A DNA stretch of 64,000 nt. Source: Rhodobacter sp. (GTDB taxonomy: Bacteria > Pseudomonadota > Alphaproteobacteria > Rhodobacterales > Rhodobacteraceae). Position numbers and translations under genes: made by a program. Below the pieces are notes generated by a model that saw nothing but the letters and a program-made list of their open reading frames with translations, had not been told where the DNA came from and made no database searches. Below are positions 8,663 through 16,999 of the stretch, in pieces. Numbering within the stretch: the stretch's first letter is position 1; every line of letters begins with the position of its first letter. Location of the stretch: contig JAIYAE010000005.1 in assembly GCA_027489175.1 (NCBI GenBank), forward strand, positions 103,498-167,497, in the 5' to 3' direction.

Positions 8663-9118
8663 ATGCGATTTGTGGCGATACCGACGGATGTGGTGCGGGC
8701 CTATCAGGCCGGGGGGCCTGATGCGAACGGGCAGGTGCCCGAGCGGCAGATCTCGGAAGGGGGCGGTACCCCGTGCCGGCACTGTCTGGGGATGATCCCG
8801 AAAGGGGCGGAGATGCTGGTTCTGGCGCACCGACCCTTCCCCGCGCCGCAGCCCTATGCCGAGGTTGGCCCGATTTTCCTTTGCGCCGATCCTTGTGATG
8901 CGGGGGGTGGCGAGGGGGTGCCGGACATGCTCGCCTCGCCCGACTATATCGTTCGGGGGTATGGGGCGGGGGACCGGATCGTCTATGGCACCGGCGGGGT
9001 GGTGGCGACCGGGGCCATCACGGCGCGGGCGGCAGAGCTTTTTGCCGATCCGCGGGTGGCCTATGTGCATGTGCGGTCCGCCCGGAACAACTGCTATCAG
9101 GTCCGCATCGAGCGGTGA
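8663..9118 (+). CDS. DUF1203 domain-containing protein
   Basis: A 151-residue soluble protein. It shows the DUF1203 pattern: N-terminal FVAIPTDVVRAYQ, a Cys pair CRHC near residue 38, LVLAHRPFP, and the C-terminal VAYVHVRSARNNCYQVRIER. A preceding ACGGAGG places the start. Function of the family is unknown. It ends directly before a structured repeat element (9123-9244). Confidence 0.85.
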   Translation: MRFVAIPTDVVRAYQAGGPDANGQVPERQISEGGGTPCRHCLGMIPKGAEMLVLAHRPFPAPQPYAEVGPIFLCADPCDAGGGEGVPDMLASPDYIVRGYGAGDRIVYGTGGVVATGAITARAAELFADPRVAYVHVRSARNNCYQVRIER

Positions 9119-9122
9119 CCTT

Positions 9123-9244
9123 GCGGAGCGGCGTGCCGCCGCGAAGACCTGTTCTCTCGTCTCTGCGCGAAGATGCGCAGAGACGAGGCTGACGAGGGGC
9201 GCTGCCCCTCGAGCTCCCCGGGATATTTGGGCCAAAGTGAAAGG
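9123..9244. repeat. Three-hairpin intergenic element with conserved tail, copy 1
   Basis: Begins GCGGAGCG and folds into three hairpins: GCGGC/GCCGC (9128-9139), a perfect 13-bp stem at 9156-9187 (CTCGTCTCTGCGC with loop GAAGAT), and GAGGGGC/GCCCCTC (9194-9210). It ends in a tail containing GGGATATTTGGG and AAAGTGAAAGG. A second copy with the same order of blocks is at 46477-46601. It lies between convergent genes and may terminate both. Confidence 0.75.
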
Positions 9245-9246
9245 GC

Positions 9247-9828
9247 TTAGCGGCGGAAGGGGCTGGGGCGAAGGCCTTGCGCTGCGCTGTCGGTGACGTC
9301 GGCGATACGTTTGGCGCGGGTTTCGGCGGTCTTGGCGGTCTTGATCCATTCCAGCGTGCCGCGCCTTATGCTGCGCGGCAGGGCGGCCCAGAAGTCTTTG
9401 GTGCCGGTATCAGCCAACGCCTGGGTCAGGTCAGGTGGGTCGATCAGCGCGTCGACGTCGTTCAGGAAATCCCACATGCCGCTGGCTTGCGCGATGGCGA
9501 TCTTCGCCTCACCCGCCGGGGTCATGGCGCCGCTGGAGCGGGCCCGGTCGACATGGGCCTTGTTGACGGCCGACCAGGCGGATTTCGGGTTGCGCGGCGC
9601 GATCAGGATCATAGAACGGTCGGCGTCCAGCGCGCGGGTGACGCTGTCGATCCAGCCCCAGCAGAGAAGCTCCTCCACCTGGGGCTCATAGGCGAGGTAG
9701 TCGGGGTGGTGCTTTTTGTAGCTGGCCAGCCAGATGGCCTTGGAGGTGGCGTGGTTTTCGGCCAGCCAGGCGCGGAGGTCGGCACGGCTGCGGACCGTCA
9801 GGATCGGGGCTGCGTCAGCTGCGGGCAT
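9247..9828 (-). CDS. YdeI/OmpD-associated family protein
   Basis: A 193-residue protein of the bacteriocin-protection YdeI family. Typical stretches are FRSRADLRAWL-like LTVRSRADLRAWLAENH, YEPQVEELLCWGWIDS and RNPKSAWSAVNKAHV, with a C-terminal basic tail (TAETRAKRIADV). Biochemical role is unclear in the family. Its start overlaps the end of the MmcQ/YjbR gene by 14 bp, so it is the last gene of the polA-linked run. Confidence 0.88.
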   Translation of the reverse strand: MPAADAAPILTVRSRADLRAWLAENHATSKAIWLASYKKHHPDYLAYEPQVEELLCWGWIDSVTRALDADRSMILIAPRNPKSAWSAVNKAHVDRARSSGAMTPAGEAKIAIAQASGMWDFLNDVDALIDPPDLTQALADTGTKDFWAALPRSIRRGTLEWIKTAKTAETRAKRIADVTDSAAQGLRPSPFRR

Positions 9829-10168
9829 CGTCCCAGGCCTTGAGCCAGCGTTTCGGGGCAGCGTCGCGCCATTGTTGGGTGAGGCGGGCGCGGGCCCAGC
9901 CTTCGTCGATGCGCCCCGCGCGGACGAGGATCAGGTTATGGGGCGCGCAATGGGGGTGGAGGGTGAAGGTGTCAGGGTCGGCGGCCATGAGCATCTCGCG
10001 TTCCTCCTTGCCGCATTTGAAGACGGCGGCATCAACGTAAGGCGACCACCAGCACCACATCTTGCCGTGGGCCTTGAGGCATTCGTTCCCCCAGGGGAAG
10101 TCCACGGTCACCTCTGGCAGGTCCAGGGACAGGGCGTGGGCTTTGAGCTGGGGCCAGGTGTGGATCAT
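9815..10168 (-). CDS. MmcQ/YjbR family DNA-binding-like protein
   Basis: A 117-residue protein of the CyaY-like-fold MmcQ/YjbR family: LPEVTVDFPWGNECLKAHGKMWCWW, KCGKEEREML and a C-terminal KRWLKAWDDAR helix. Often annotated as DNA-binding, but the function is unsettled. ATG 10168 overlaps the upstream stop by 4 bp (ATGA), which indicates translational coupling. Confidence 0.88.
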   Translation of the reverse strand: MIHTWPQLKAHALSLDLPEVTVDFPWGNECLKAHGKMWCWWSPYVDAAVFKCGKEEREMLMAADPDTFTLHPHCAPHNLILVRAGRIDEGWARARLTQQWRDAAPKRWLKAWDDARS

Positions 10169-10641
10169 GGGTCGCGACGGGTGGTGAATTTTGGATCAAG
10201 CGCGCTGTAGACGACGTTGGCCATGCGCTCGTCATCAAAGGCGTTGCTGTTCGTCAGATGACCGTCGTACCCGCCGCACTTGGTCAGTGTCCGCCCGCCT
10301 TCAAAACAAAGCATCAAGCCGTGCTCGGGTTCCCAGTCGCAGTCGGCCTCGACGATGACATAGGCCTCGTTCGCGGGGCTGAGGCTTTCATCGTCGATGA
10401 AGAGACCTTTGGGATGGACCTGGGTCCAGATCGCGTCCGCTGTGGGGATATCCACGGTACCGTCGCCGGTCCACTCGATGAAATCGCGGCAATAGGCTTC
10501 GACATGCCGTGTCATGGTCTGCCGATCCTTTTGCGTCAAGGCAAGGAACCTGTCCAGGGCAGCTTGCGCTTCGGCTGTCTCAGGCGGGTCGAAGAGCGTG
10601 ACTTCCTTCTCGTCGAAGAGGGGGACCCGAAGCGCGGTCAA
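10165..10641 (-). CDS. DUF6985-like protein of unknown function
   Basis: A soluble acidic protein of about 158 residues with the stretch VEADCDWEPEHGLMLCFEGG and FIEWTGDG, resembling DUF6985. No catalytic motif recognised. The start is uncertain: there is no ATG or GTG early in the frame; TTG 10641 overlaps the polA stop as TTGA, the same four-base arrangement used at the next junction, while TTG 10656 would add five residues. Coupled to polA upstream and to MmcQ/YjbR downstream. Confidence 0.7.
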   Translation of the reverse strand: MTALRVPLFDEKEVTLFDPPETAEAQAALDRFLALTQKDRQTMTRHVEAYCRDFIEWTGDGTVDIPTADAIWTQVHPKGLFIDDESLSPANEAYVIVEADCDWEPEHGLMLCFEGGRTLTKCGGYDGHLTNSNAFDDERMANVVYSALDPKFTTRRDP

Positions 10642-13466
10642 TGTGCTTCTGCCCAAGTCTTGCCCTGGCCACCCTCCACCGCGAGGTGGACGTTCAGGGT
10701 GACGGCGGGGTGGGAGGCGTTCTCCATGATCTCTTTCGCGATAGGGATCAGTTTGGGGGCGTCGGCTTCGCTGACTTCGAACAGGAGTTCGTCATGGACT
10801 TGCAGGAGCATCCTGGCGTCCAGCCCGGCGATGGCCTTTGGCATGCGGATCATCGCGCGGCGGATGACGTCGGCGGCGGTGCCTTGAATGGGGGCGTTGA
10901 TCGCGGCGCGTTTGGCGAAGCCGGCGCCGGGGCCCTTGGCGTTGATCTCGGGTGTGTTGATCTTCCGACCAAACAGGGTTTGCACGTAGCCGTTTGATTG
11001 CGCGAACTTGACGGTATCGGACATGTAGGTCTTGATGCCAGGGAAACGCTCGAAATAGCGGTCGATGAAGCCTTGGGCTTCCGCGCGGGGAATCCGCAGG
11101 TTGCGGGCAAGGCCGAAGCCGGAAATGCCGTAAATCACGCCGAAGTTGATCGCCTTGGCCTTGCGGCGGATGTCGGAGGTCATCTCGGACAGGGGCACGT
11201 TGAACATCTCGGACGCGGTGAGGGCGTGGATATCGATGCCGTCCTGAAACGCCTGTCGCAGTTCGGGGATGTCGGCGATGTGGGCAAGGATGCGCAGTTC
11301 GATCTGGGAGTAGTCGAGCGACACCAGCACCCGGCCTTCGGGGGCGACGAACGCCTCACGTATCCGGCGGCCTTCTTCGGTGCGGACGGGGATGTTCTGC
11401 AGGTTCGGGTCGGTCGAGGACAAGCGCCCCGTGACTGCCCCGCTGAGCGAGTAGGAGGTGTGGACGCGCCCCGTATCCGGGTTGATCGCCTCTTGCAGGG
11501 CGTCGGTGTAGGTGGATTTCAGCTTGGCGATCTGGCGCCAGTCCAGAATACGCGCGGCCAGTTGCGCGGCCTGCGGGTGGTCTTCCAGTGTGGTGATATC
11601 CTCAAGAATATCCGCGCCGGTGGTGTAGGCGCCGGTCTTGCCCTTTTCGCCGCCGGGAACCTGAAGGCGATCAAAGAGGACCTCGCCCAGCTGTTTGGGA
11701 GAGCCCACGTTGAATTTCTCACCGGCGACTTCGTGGATCTCTTCCTCAAGCTGGACCAGCTTTTGCGCGAAGGCGTTGGACATGGCGCGCAGGGTGTCTC
11801 GGTCGACCTTGATCCCGGCCATCTCCATCTCGGCCAGGACGGGAACGAGGGGGCGTTCGAGGGTCTCGTAGACGGTGGTCACGTGGGCGCGGTGCAGTTG
11901 CGGCTTCAGGTGCTGCCAAAGGCGCAAGGTTACATCGGCGTCTTCGGCGGCGTATTTCACCGCGTCGTCGATGGCCACCTTGTCGAAGGTGATCTGGGTT
12001 TTGCCTGACCCGAGCAGGGATTTGATCGGGATCGGCGTATGGCCGAGGATGCGGTCAGAGAGTTCATCCATGCCGTGGTTATGCAGGCCCGCGTGCATGG
12101 CGTAGGACATCAGCATCGTGTCATCGAAGGGGGTGATGCGGATGCCGTGGCGGGCGAAGATCTTCCAGTCGTATTTCATGTTCTGCCCGATCTTCAGGAT
12201 CGCCGGATCCTCAAGCACCGGTTTCAGGGCGGCAAGGGTGGCGGTCAGGTCAAGCTGACCATCGGCCAGCGCGGTGGCGCCGAAGAGATCACCGCCGCCG
12301 GTGGTGTGGCCAAGGGGGATATAGGCGGCTTTGCCGGGATCAACGCAAAGCGAGATGCCGACGAGATCGGCCTGCATTTCATCAAGGCTGGTGGTTTCGG
12401 TGTCGACGGCCACATGGCCGATGTCGCGGATATGGGCGATCCAGCGGGTCAGGGCCTCCATGTCGCGGATGCATTCATAGGCGGCGTGGTCGAAGGGGGG
12501 CTGCTCTTCCTGCGCCTGCGGCTTCTCATCGCTGGTGGCAACCTGCAGTTGCGAGGTTTCGGGCAAGGTGGGGGCACTGATGCCCAGCTTGTCGGCCACG
12601 CGCTTGGTCAGGGTGCGGAATTCCATCTTGGTGAGGAAATCCATCACCGTCGTCGGTTCCGGCAGCTGGATCGCCAGATCGTCCAGCGTCACGTCGAGGG
12701 GCGTGTCGTCCTTCAGCGTCACAAGGTCACGGCTGAGGCGGATCTTGTCGGCGTTGTCCACCAGCGCCTCACGCCGCTTGGGCTGCTTGATCTCGCCTGC
12801 GCGGGCGAGAAGGGTATCAAGGTCGCCGTATTCATTGATCAGAAGGGCGGCGGTCTTCAGGCCGATGCCGGGCGCGCCGGGGACGTTGTCGACAGAGTCG
12901 CCGGCCAGCGACTGCACGTCGATCACCCGTTCGGGGCCGACGCCGAACTTCTCCATCACCTCATCGGGGCCGATGGATTTGGTCTTCATCGGGTCGAACA
13001 TGTCGATGCCGGGGCCGATCAGCTGCATCAGGTCCTTGTCGGAGGAGATGATGGTGCAGCTGCCGCCTGCCTTTACGGCTTCGCGGGCCAGGGTGGCGAT
13101 GATGTCGTCGGCCTCATACCCCTCGGTCTCAAGGCAGGCGACGTTGAAGGCGCGGGTGGCTTCGCGGGTCAGCGGGAACTGCGGGCGGAGGTCTTCCGGC
13201 AGCTCGGGCCGGTTGGCCTTGTATTCCGGGTAAAGCGTGTTGCGGAAGGTGAGGGAGGAGTGGTCGAAGACCACGGCAAGGTGCGTTGCGGCCTTGCCGG
13301 CGCTGGCGCGCGAAAGCTCATTCCACAGGATGTTGCAGAAGCCTGCCACAGCGCCCACGGGCAGGCCGTCGGACTTGCGCGTCAGAGGGGGCAGCGCGTG
13401 GTAGGCGCGGAAGATGTAGGCCGATCCGTCGATAAGATGAAGGTGGTGGCCCTTGCCGAAAGTCAT
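10638..13466 (-). CDS. polA: DNA polymerase I
   Basis: Replicative gap-filling and repair polymerase, 942 residues with all three domains. The 5'-3' exonuclease begins LHLIDGSAYIFRAYHALPP; an intact-looking 3'-5' exonuclease carries VDTETTSLDEM near residue 350; polymerase motif A is SLDYSQIELR near 717, motif B RRKAKAINFGVIYG near 762 and motif C QVHDELLFE near 888. I prefer ATG 13466 (AGGGGG upstream, start at the conserved MTFGKGHHLHL) over ATG 13508, which has no ribosome binding site. First gene of a four-gene overlapping run. Confidence 0.95.
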   Translation of the reverse strand: MTFGKGHHLHLIDGSAYIFRAYHALPPLTRKSDGLPVGAVAGFCNILWNELSRASAGKAATHLAVVFDHSSLTFRNTLYPEYKANRPELPEDLRPQFPLTREATRAFNVACLETEGYEADDIIATLAREAVKAGGSCTIISSDKDLMQLIGPGIDMFDPMKTKSIGPDEVMEKFGVGPERVIDVQSLAGDSVDNVPGAPGIGLKTAALLINEYGDLDTLLARAGEIKQPKRREALVDNADKIRLSRDLVTLKDDTPLDVTLDDLAIQLPEPTTVMDFLTKMEFRTLTKRVADKLGISAPTLPETSQLQVATSDEKPQAQEEQPPFDHAAYECIRDMEALTRWIAHIRDIGHVAVDTETTSLDEMQADLVGISLCVDPGKAAYIPLGHTTGGGDLFGATALADGQLDLTATLAALKPVLEDPAILKIGQNMKYDWKIFARHGIRITPFDDTMLMSYAMHAGLHNHGMDELSDRILGHTPIPIKSLLGSGKTQITFDKVAIDDAVKYAAEDADVTLRLWQHLKPQLHRAHVTTVYETLERPLVPVLAEMEMAGIKVDRDTLRAMSNAFAQKLVQLEEEIHEVAGEKFNVGSPKQLGEVLFDRLQVPGGEKGKTGAYTTGADILEDITTLEDHPQAAQLAARILDWRQIAKLKSTYTDALQEAINPDTGRVHTSYSLSGAVTGRLSSTDPNLQNIPVRTEEGRRIREAFVAPEGRVLVSLDYSQIELRILAHIADIPELRQAFQDGIDIHALTASEMFNVPLSEMTSDIRRKAKAINFGVIYGISGFGLARNLRIPRAEAQGFIDRYFERFPGIKTYMSDTVKFAQSNGYVQTLFGRKINTPEINAKGPGAGFAKRAAINAPIQGTAADVIRRAMIRMPKAIAGLDARMLLQVHDELLFEVSEADAPKLIPIAKEIMENASHPAVTLNVHLAVEGGQGKTWAEAH

Positions 13467-13575
13467 GTCATGCGCCCCCTGCGGTTCCGACGGGGTCAGT
13501 ATTGTCATGAAGCCCGGCCGCGTGCCACCCGGTCGTTGCGCTAAGAGGATCGTCGCACCGGGGAGAGCGTGAAAT

Positions 13576-13604
13576 CGGGCGGCGCGTCACCGCGCCGCCC
13601 GTTT
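13576..13604. terminator. Strong GC hairpin downstream of the STGPATGDGA-repeat gene
   Basis: Perfect 11-bp stem CGGGCGGCGCG / CGCGCCGCCCG with loop TCAC, followed by TTTGTC on the plus strand and ATTTCAC on the minus strand. It separates the minus-strand gene ending at 13629 from polA. Confidence 0.7.
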
Positions 13605-13628
13605 GTCAGTCCCGGACCTTCAAAATGA

Positions 13629-14219
13629 TCAGAGGCCCTGGATCGCAGCGCAGATCGGCTGCATCCGGACGTCGTCATCGATGAAGTTGGCATCAGCCAT
13701 CATCGAAGGGGCCGACCCCGTTTCCGCAGCGCCGTCACCAGTGGCCGGACCAGTCGATTCATCGGACGAGCCGGAATCGACCGTGGCCCCGGCTTCTGCG
13801 CCGGTCGAGGGTTCGACACCTGCCGCATCGGCAGCGTCGTCTGCAGCGCCGTCACCGGTTGCAGGCCCGGTGGAGTCGTCGGACGAGCCGGTATCGGCGG
13901 TCGTGGCAGTGCCGTCCGAAGGAACGGCATCGGCAACAGCACCGTCGCCGGTGGCCGGGCCGGTCGATTCGCCTGACGCGCCGGTGTCGACAGCCGCGTT
14001 CACGATTTCGCAGCGCGCGCGGATCGCGGCCTGATCTTCGGCGCTGATCGTGGGCCACTGGGTCTGGATGTCAGCGGTGTCGCGCAGGGTCATCATCGTG
14101 TCATCGCTGTAAAAGCTGGTGCCCACGCGGGACGACAGGTCGCTGTTGTCCATTGCGGTCGTCTGAGCGAACACCGGTGCAGCAAGCAGGGTGACAAAGA
14201 GGGGAGCGTAGAGTTTCAT
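13629..14219 (-). CDS. Secreted protein with STGPATGDGA repeats
   Basis: A 196-residue exported protein. The signal peptide MKLYAPLFVTLLAAPVFA is followed by a short ordered region (residues 25-70, ending ARCEI), then a low-complexity Asp/Ala/Gly/Thr-rich linker with three copies of STGPATGDGA at 85-94, 116-125 and 155-164, then a C-terminal segment with Cys 190. Only two cysteines (70 and 190) flank the linker and could form a disulfide. ATG 14219 has GGAG upstream. I know no family for it; a periplasmic or envelope location is inferred. Confidence 0.75.
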   Translation of the reverse strand: MKLYAPLFVTLLAAPVFAQTTAMDNSDLSSRVGTSFYSDDTMMTLRDTADIQTQWPTISAEDQAAIRARCEIVNAAVDTGASGESTGPATGDGAVADAVPSDGTATTADTGSSDDSTGPATGDGAADDAADAAGVEPSTGAEAGATVDSGSSDESTGPATGDGAAETGSAPSMMADANFIDDDVRMQPICAAIQGL

Positions 14220-14359
14220 CTGAAGTCTCCGGATCATCGGTTTGCGTTTCAAAACCCGGACCGTGAAGCAGGTTGCACCACGGCAAGTTTCACGGAGCAA
14301 ACCCGGTGACGAGACGGACGTTCCGCATGATTTCCGGCCGTCGGCGTGATTGCGCCGGC

Positions 14360-15028
14360 CTAGTCGGCCAAGCCCGCAAGATGCCAGTCAAGCGACAGGG
14401 TGACCGACCAGTTGGCCGGTGTCCAAAGGCCGAAGGGGATGCCTGAGGCGCGCAAGGTCTCGCCCAGCCAGACGTTGCAGGTGCGAAAGGCGTGAAAGCG
14501 GCCGGTGGCGGGAAAGAAGGCGTCAAGCCCGGTAAAGCCGGGGTGGTCAAGCGCGGTCTGGCTGGCAAAGGCCGCAAGGACCTGTGTCAGCAAGGCCTGA
14601 TACTGCGCCTCGGAAAGGGTCAAGAAGCGCAGGTTTTCCAGCGCGGGCAGGGGGCCGGTCACGTCCAGCCGGATCACCGCCGCATCGCCGGTGGCGGCGG
14701 TCAGAACGGCGCTGGGGGTGATGTCGGCGTAGGTGCCCGCGGTGGTGTAGAAGGCGGCCGATCCCCATCCGAACATCAGCCACTGCGCATCCGGGTGGGT
14801 GACGGGCACGCCTGCGGCCTCGGCAAAGACAAAGCGGGCGCGGGTATCTGGGGTCAGGGGAAAGAGGATGTCGGTGTGGATCGGGCCTTGCAGAAGGCCG
14901 ATGGTATGGGCAGGCGGGCCGGAGAGGTCAGGCCCGGGGCCGGGGATTAGCGGCAGCCCAAAGGACGCCGCAAGGTAGAGGATCGGCACGGCAAGCGCCG
15001 CCGCCAGAAGGCGCAGGGCCTTGCGCAT
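14360..15028 (-). CDS. TIGR02117 (DUF2459) family membrane-anchored protein
   Basis: A 222-residue protein with one N-terminal membrane segment (LLAAALAVPILYLAASFGLPL) and a domain with IGLLQGPIHTDILFPL, WLMFGWGSAAFYTT and TCNVWLGETLRASGIP. These match the TIGR02117 family, whose conserved His/Cys/Asn set suggests an NlpC/P60-like hydrolase, though the activity is not established. Likely periplasmic. It follows the zinc-finger gene by 22 bp. Confidence 0.85.
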   Translation of the reverse strand: MRKALRLLAAALAVPILYLAASFGLPLIPGPGPDLSGPPAHTIGLLQGPIHTDILFPLTPDTRARFVFAEAAGVPVTHPDAQWLMFGWGSAAFYTTAGTYADITPSAVLTAATGDAAVIRLDVTGPLPALENLRFLTLSEAQYQALLTQVLAAFASQTALDHPGFTGLDAFFPATGRFHAFRTCNVWLGETLRASGIPFGLWTPANWSVTLSLDWHLAGLAD

Positions 15029-15050
15029 GGGTCAGGGGGCCGGACGCGGA

Positions 15051-15236
15051 TCAGTGATCGTCGTGGGCGTGGTCACGGTCGATCACATAGCGCTTGTCAC
15101 AGTAGCCGCATTCGACAAAGCCCGTGTCCTGCGGGATCGTCAGCCAGACGCGCGGATGGCCAAGGGCGCCTTCACCCCCGTCGCAGGCCACTTTCCAGGT
15201 GGTGACAACTTGGGTTTCCGGCGCGTCAATCGGCAT
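15051..15236 (-). CDS. Zinc-finger domain protein (NDUFS6-like)
   Basis: A 61-residue protein with the pattern [17 protein letters not shown]...[12 protein letters not shown]: Cys 18, His 27, then Cys 43 and 46 as the zinc set of the small NDUFS6/complex I 13-kDa-like zinc proteins. The C-terminus is His/Asp-rich (DRDHAHDDH). In alphaproteobacteria such proteins are linked to respiratory complex I assembly; here the gene stands apart from nuo genes. Confidence 0.88.
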   Translation of the reverse strand: MPIDAPETQVVTTWKVACDGGEGALGHPRVWLTIPQDTGFVECGYCDKRYVIDRDHAHDDH

Positions 15237-15387
15237 GGGCAGGCGTCCTTGTGGTGGCTGGCGTCATTCTAGCGGTTGCGGCCCGGCGGGCACAAGGGGC
15301 GGAGCTTTGGTCTGGCGCGACTGGCACGGGTCTTGCGCCGGCAGCGCGGGCGCGTCCCCCAAGGGTGGGGGGCAAGCCCGCAGCCCC

Positions 15388-16164
15388 TTACCCGCCGATG
15401 GGCGTGCCGCGCGATTTCAGCGCTGTCAGCCAGCCCAGACCCTGCGCGGTGCCCTTGGCGGGGCGATACTCGGCCGAAATCCAGGTGCCGGGCAAATGGG
15501 CGTCAATCTCGTCGCACAGGTCAGGCAGGGAAAAGCCGCCGCCGCCCGGTTCATTGCGGGCCGGAAAGCCCGCGATCTGGACGTGGTTGATCCGGTGGCG
15601 ATGGTCAGCCCAGACGGCCGCGGCATCCCCATGCAGGCGCGCTGCATGCCAGAGGTCAAACTGCAGGCCGATACGGGGGTGGGCGAGGTCATCCAGGATC
15701 CGGGCGGCCTGATCGTAGTCGTTCAGGAAGTAGCCCGGCATGTCATCGGGGTTCAAAGGCTCAATCGTCAGGGTCAGGTCCGGGGCCTCGGCCAGGGCCC
15801 AGGTCAGGTTTTCCGTGTAGCACTGTTCGGCCTGCGGCCCCTTGGCCACGCCCGCCATCACATGCAGCCGCCCTGCCTGCAGCCGGGTGGCATAGTCGGC
15901 GGCGCGCAGGAAACTTTCGCGAAAGCGCAGCTCCATCCCCGGGACGGCGGCGAAACCGCGGTCGCCACTGGCCCAGTCCCCCGGGGGTGTGTTGATCAGG
16001 GCAAGGGGTTGGCCCGCCAGCGCACGTTCCCAGTCGGCCATGGGAAAGTCATAGGGAAACAGCACCTCCACCCCGTCAAACCCGCAGCGCGCGGCCCAAT
16101 CGGGGCGGTCCAGCATCGGCACTTCGGTGAAGAGCAGCGTCAGGTTCGCGGCGTATCGGGGCAT
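15388..16164 (-). CDS. hyi: Hydroxypyruvate isomerase family protein
   Basis: A 258-residue TIM-barrel isomerase interconverting hydroxypyruvate and tartronate semialdehyde (or the OtnI-type 2-oxo-tetronate step). The N-terminus PRYAANLTLLFTEVP, the metal-site segments LTIEPLN, IGLQFDLWHAAR, HVQIAGFPARNEPG and ISAEYRP match Hyi/OtnI. ATG 16164 lies 17 bp after the DUF1285 stop, so the two may be co-transcribed. It could connect to the glycolate oxidase at 24.5 kb in C2 metabolism, but the two loci are 8 kb apart and the link is inference. Confidence 0.82.
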   Translation of the reverse strand: MPRYAANLTLLFTEVPMLDRPDWAARCGFDGVEVLFPYDFPMADWERALAGQPLALINTPPGDWASGDRGFAAVPGMELRFRESFLRAADYATRLQAGRLHVMAGVAKGPQAEQCYTENLTWALAEAPDLTLTIEPLNPDDMPGYFLNDYDQAARILDDLAHPRIGLQFDLWHAARLHGDAAAVWADHRHRINHVQIAGFPARNEPGGGGFSLPDLCDEIDAHLPGTWISAEYRPAKGTAQGLGWLTALKSRGTPIGG

Positions 16165-16180
16165 GAAGGGCAGTGGCCTT

Positions 16181-16765
16181 TCAGGGCAAGTCGGGCGGCA
16201 GTTCAGACGACAGGATGACCGGAAAGAACTGACCCGAGGACCAGAGACCAAACCAATCCTGCCCCGCATAGGCGTGATGGCCCCCAAGATCAACCAGCCG
16301 GTAAAAGGATTTCCGGTCGATCAGCGCCCAGAGATTGGCGCGGATCAGGACATAAGGGGAAGGTTCGCCCGTGGTCGGGTCCCGCTCCACCCGCAAGGGA
16401 TGGTCGGGGCCAAGGGTCGCGGTATCCTCGGTCAGGGTGGTGAAGGTGATGGTCTGGTCCGCGCCAGTACCCGTCACGGTGAAGTCGGTGGCCAGGAGGG
16501 GCGCATCATCAACGTTAATCCCCACCTTCTCGACCGGGGTGACGAGGAAGTAGGCATCGCCTTCGCGCTTGAGGATGTTGGAGAACAGTTTGACCAGCGG
16601 CGCGCGACCAATCGGCGTGCCAAGGTAATACCAGGTGCCGTCGCGGGCGATCCGCATGTCGATGTCGCCGCAGAAGGGCGGGTTCCACAGATGGACCGGC
16701 GGCGGGCCCTTCCGGGCGAAGGTCGTGGCGGCGGCGGCCAGCGTATCGGCGGTGGGCTTGGTCAT
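16181..16765 (-). CDS. DUF1285 domain-containing protein
   Basis: A 194-residue protein with the DUF1285 pattern: PPVHLWNPPFCGDIDMRIARDGTW near the N-terminus, GTPIGRAPLVKLFSNIL, EKVGINVDDAP and LWALIDRKSFYRLVD. Function unknown; soluble. I choose ATG 16765; a longer in-frame start at 16843 would put a palindromic element inside the gene. Confidence 0.87.
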   Translation of the reverse strand: MTKPTADTLAAAATTFARKGPPPVHLWNPPFCGDIDMRIARDGTWYYLGTPIGRAPLVKLFSNILKREGDAYFLVTPVEKVGINVDDAPLLATDFTVTGTGADQTITFTTLTEDTATLGPDHPLRVERDPTTGEPSPYVLIRANLWALIDRKSFYRLVDLGGHHAYAGQDWFGLWSSGQFFPVILSSELPPDLP

Positions 16766-16818
16766 CGGGCCAATGTAACGGTGTTGGGGCGGGGTGCAAC
16801 GGGCAGGCGCGGGGCCAA

Positions 16819-16864
16819 ATTTCTTGAGGAAGAAATCTGTCAAAATCCTTTCTTAAGGATTTTG
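16819..16864. repeat. Paired-hairpin intergenic element, copy 2 (diverged)
   Basis: Two adjacent hairpins: arms ATTTCTT/AAGAAAT at 16819-16836 and CAAAATCCTT/AAGGATTTTG at 16841-16864, with four-base loops. Same two-hairpin layout as the element at 5222, with diverged arms. Located between the divergent DUF1285 and MoxR genes. Confidence 0.65.
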
Positions 16865-16999
16865 GGCCCATGGGACAGGCGTTCAGCCCCCTGGAGAACC
16901 GGTTTCACGAGGAATTGTGTCAAGTCGCCTTTTGCCATTTGTGCCGGGCGGCATAGTTGGGTCTAATAACCACCGGACCTTTCTGAACGGAGCATTGCC

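Noticed and set aside
12039..13544. 501-codon open frame on the plus strand opposite polA
   Set aside because: Antisense to a certain polA; composition (Gly/His/Val-rich, no domain) is typical of a mirror frame in GC-rich DNA.
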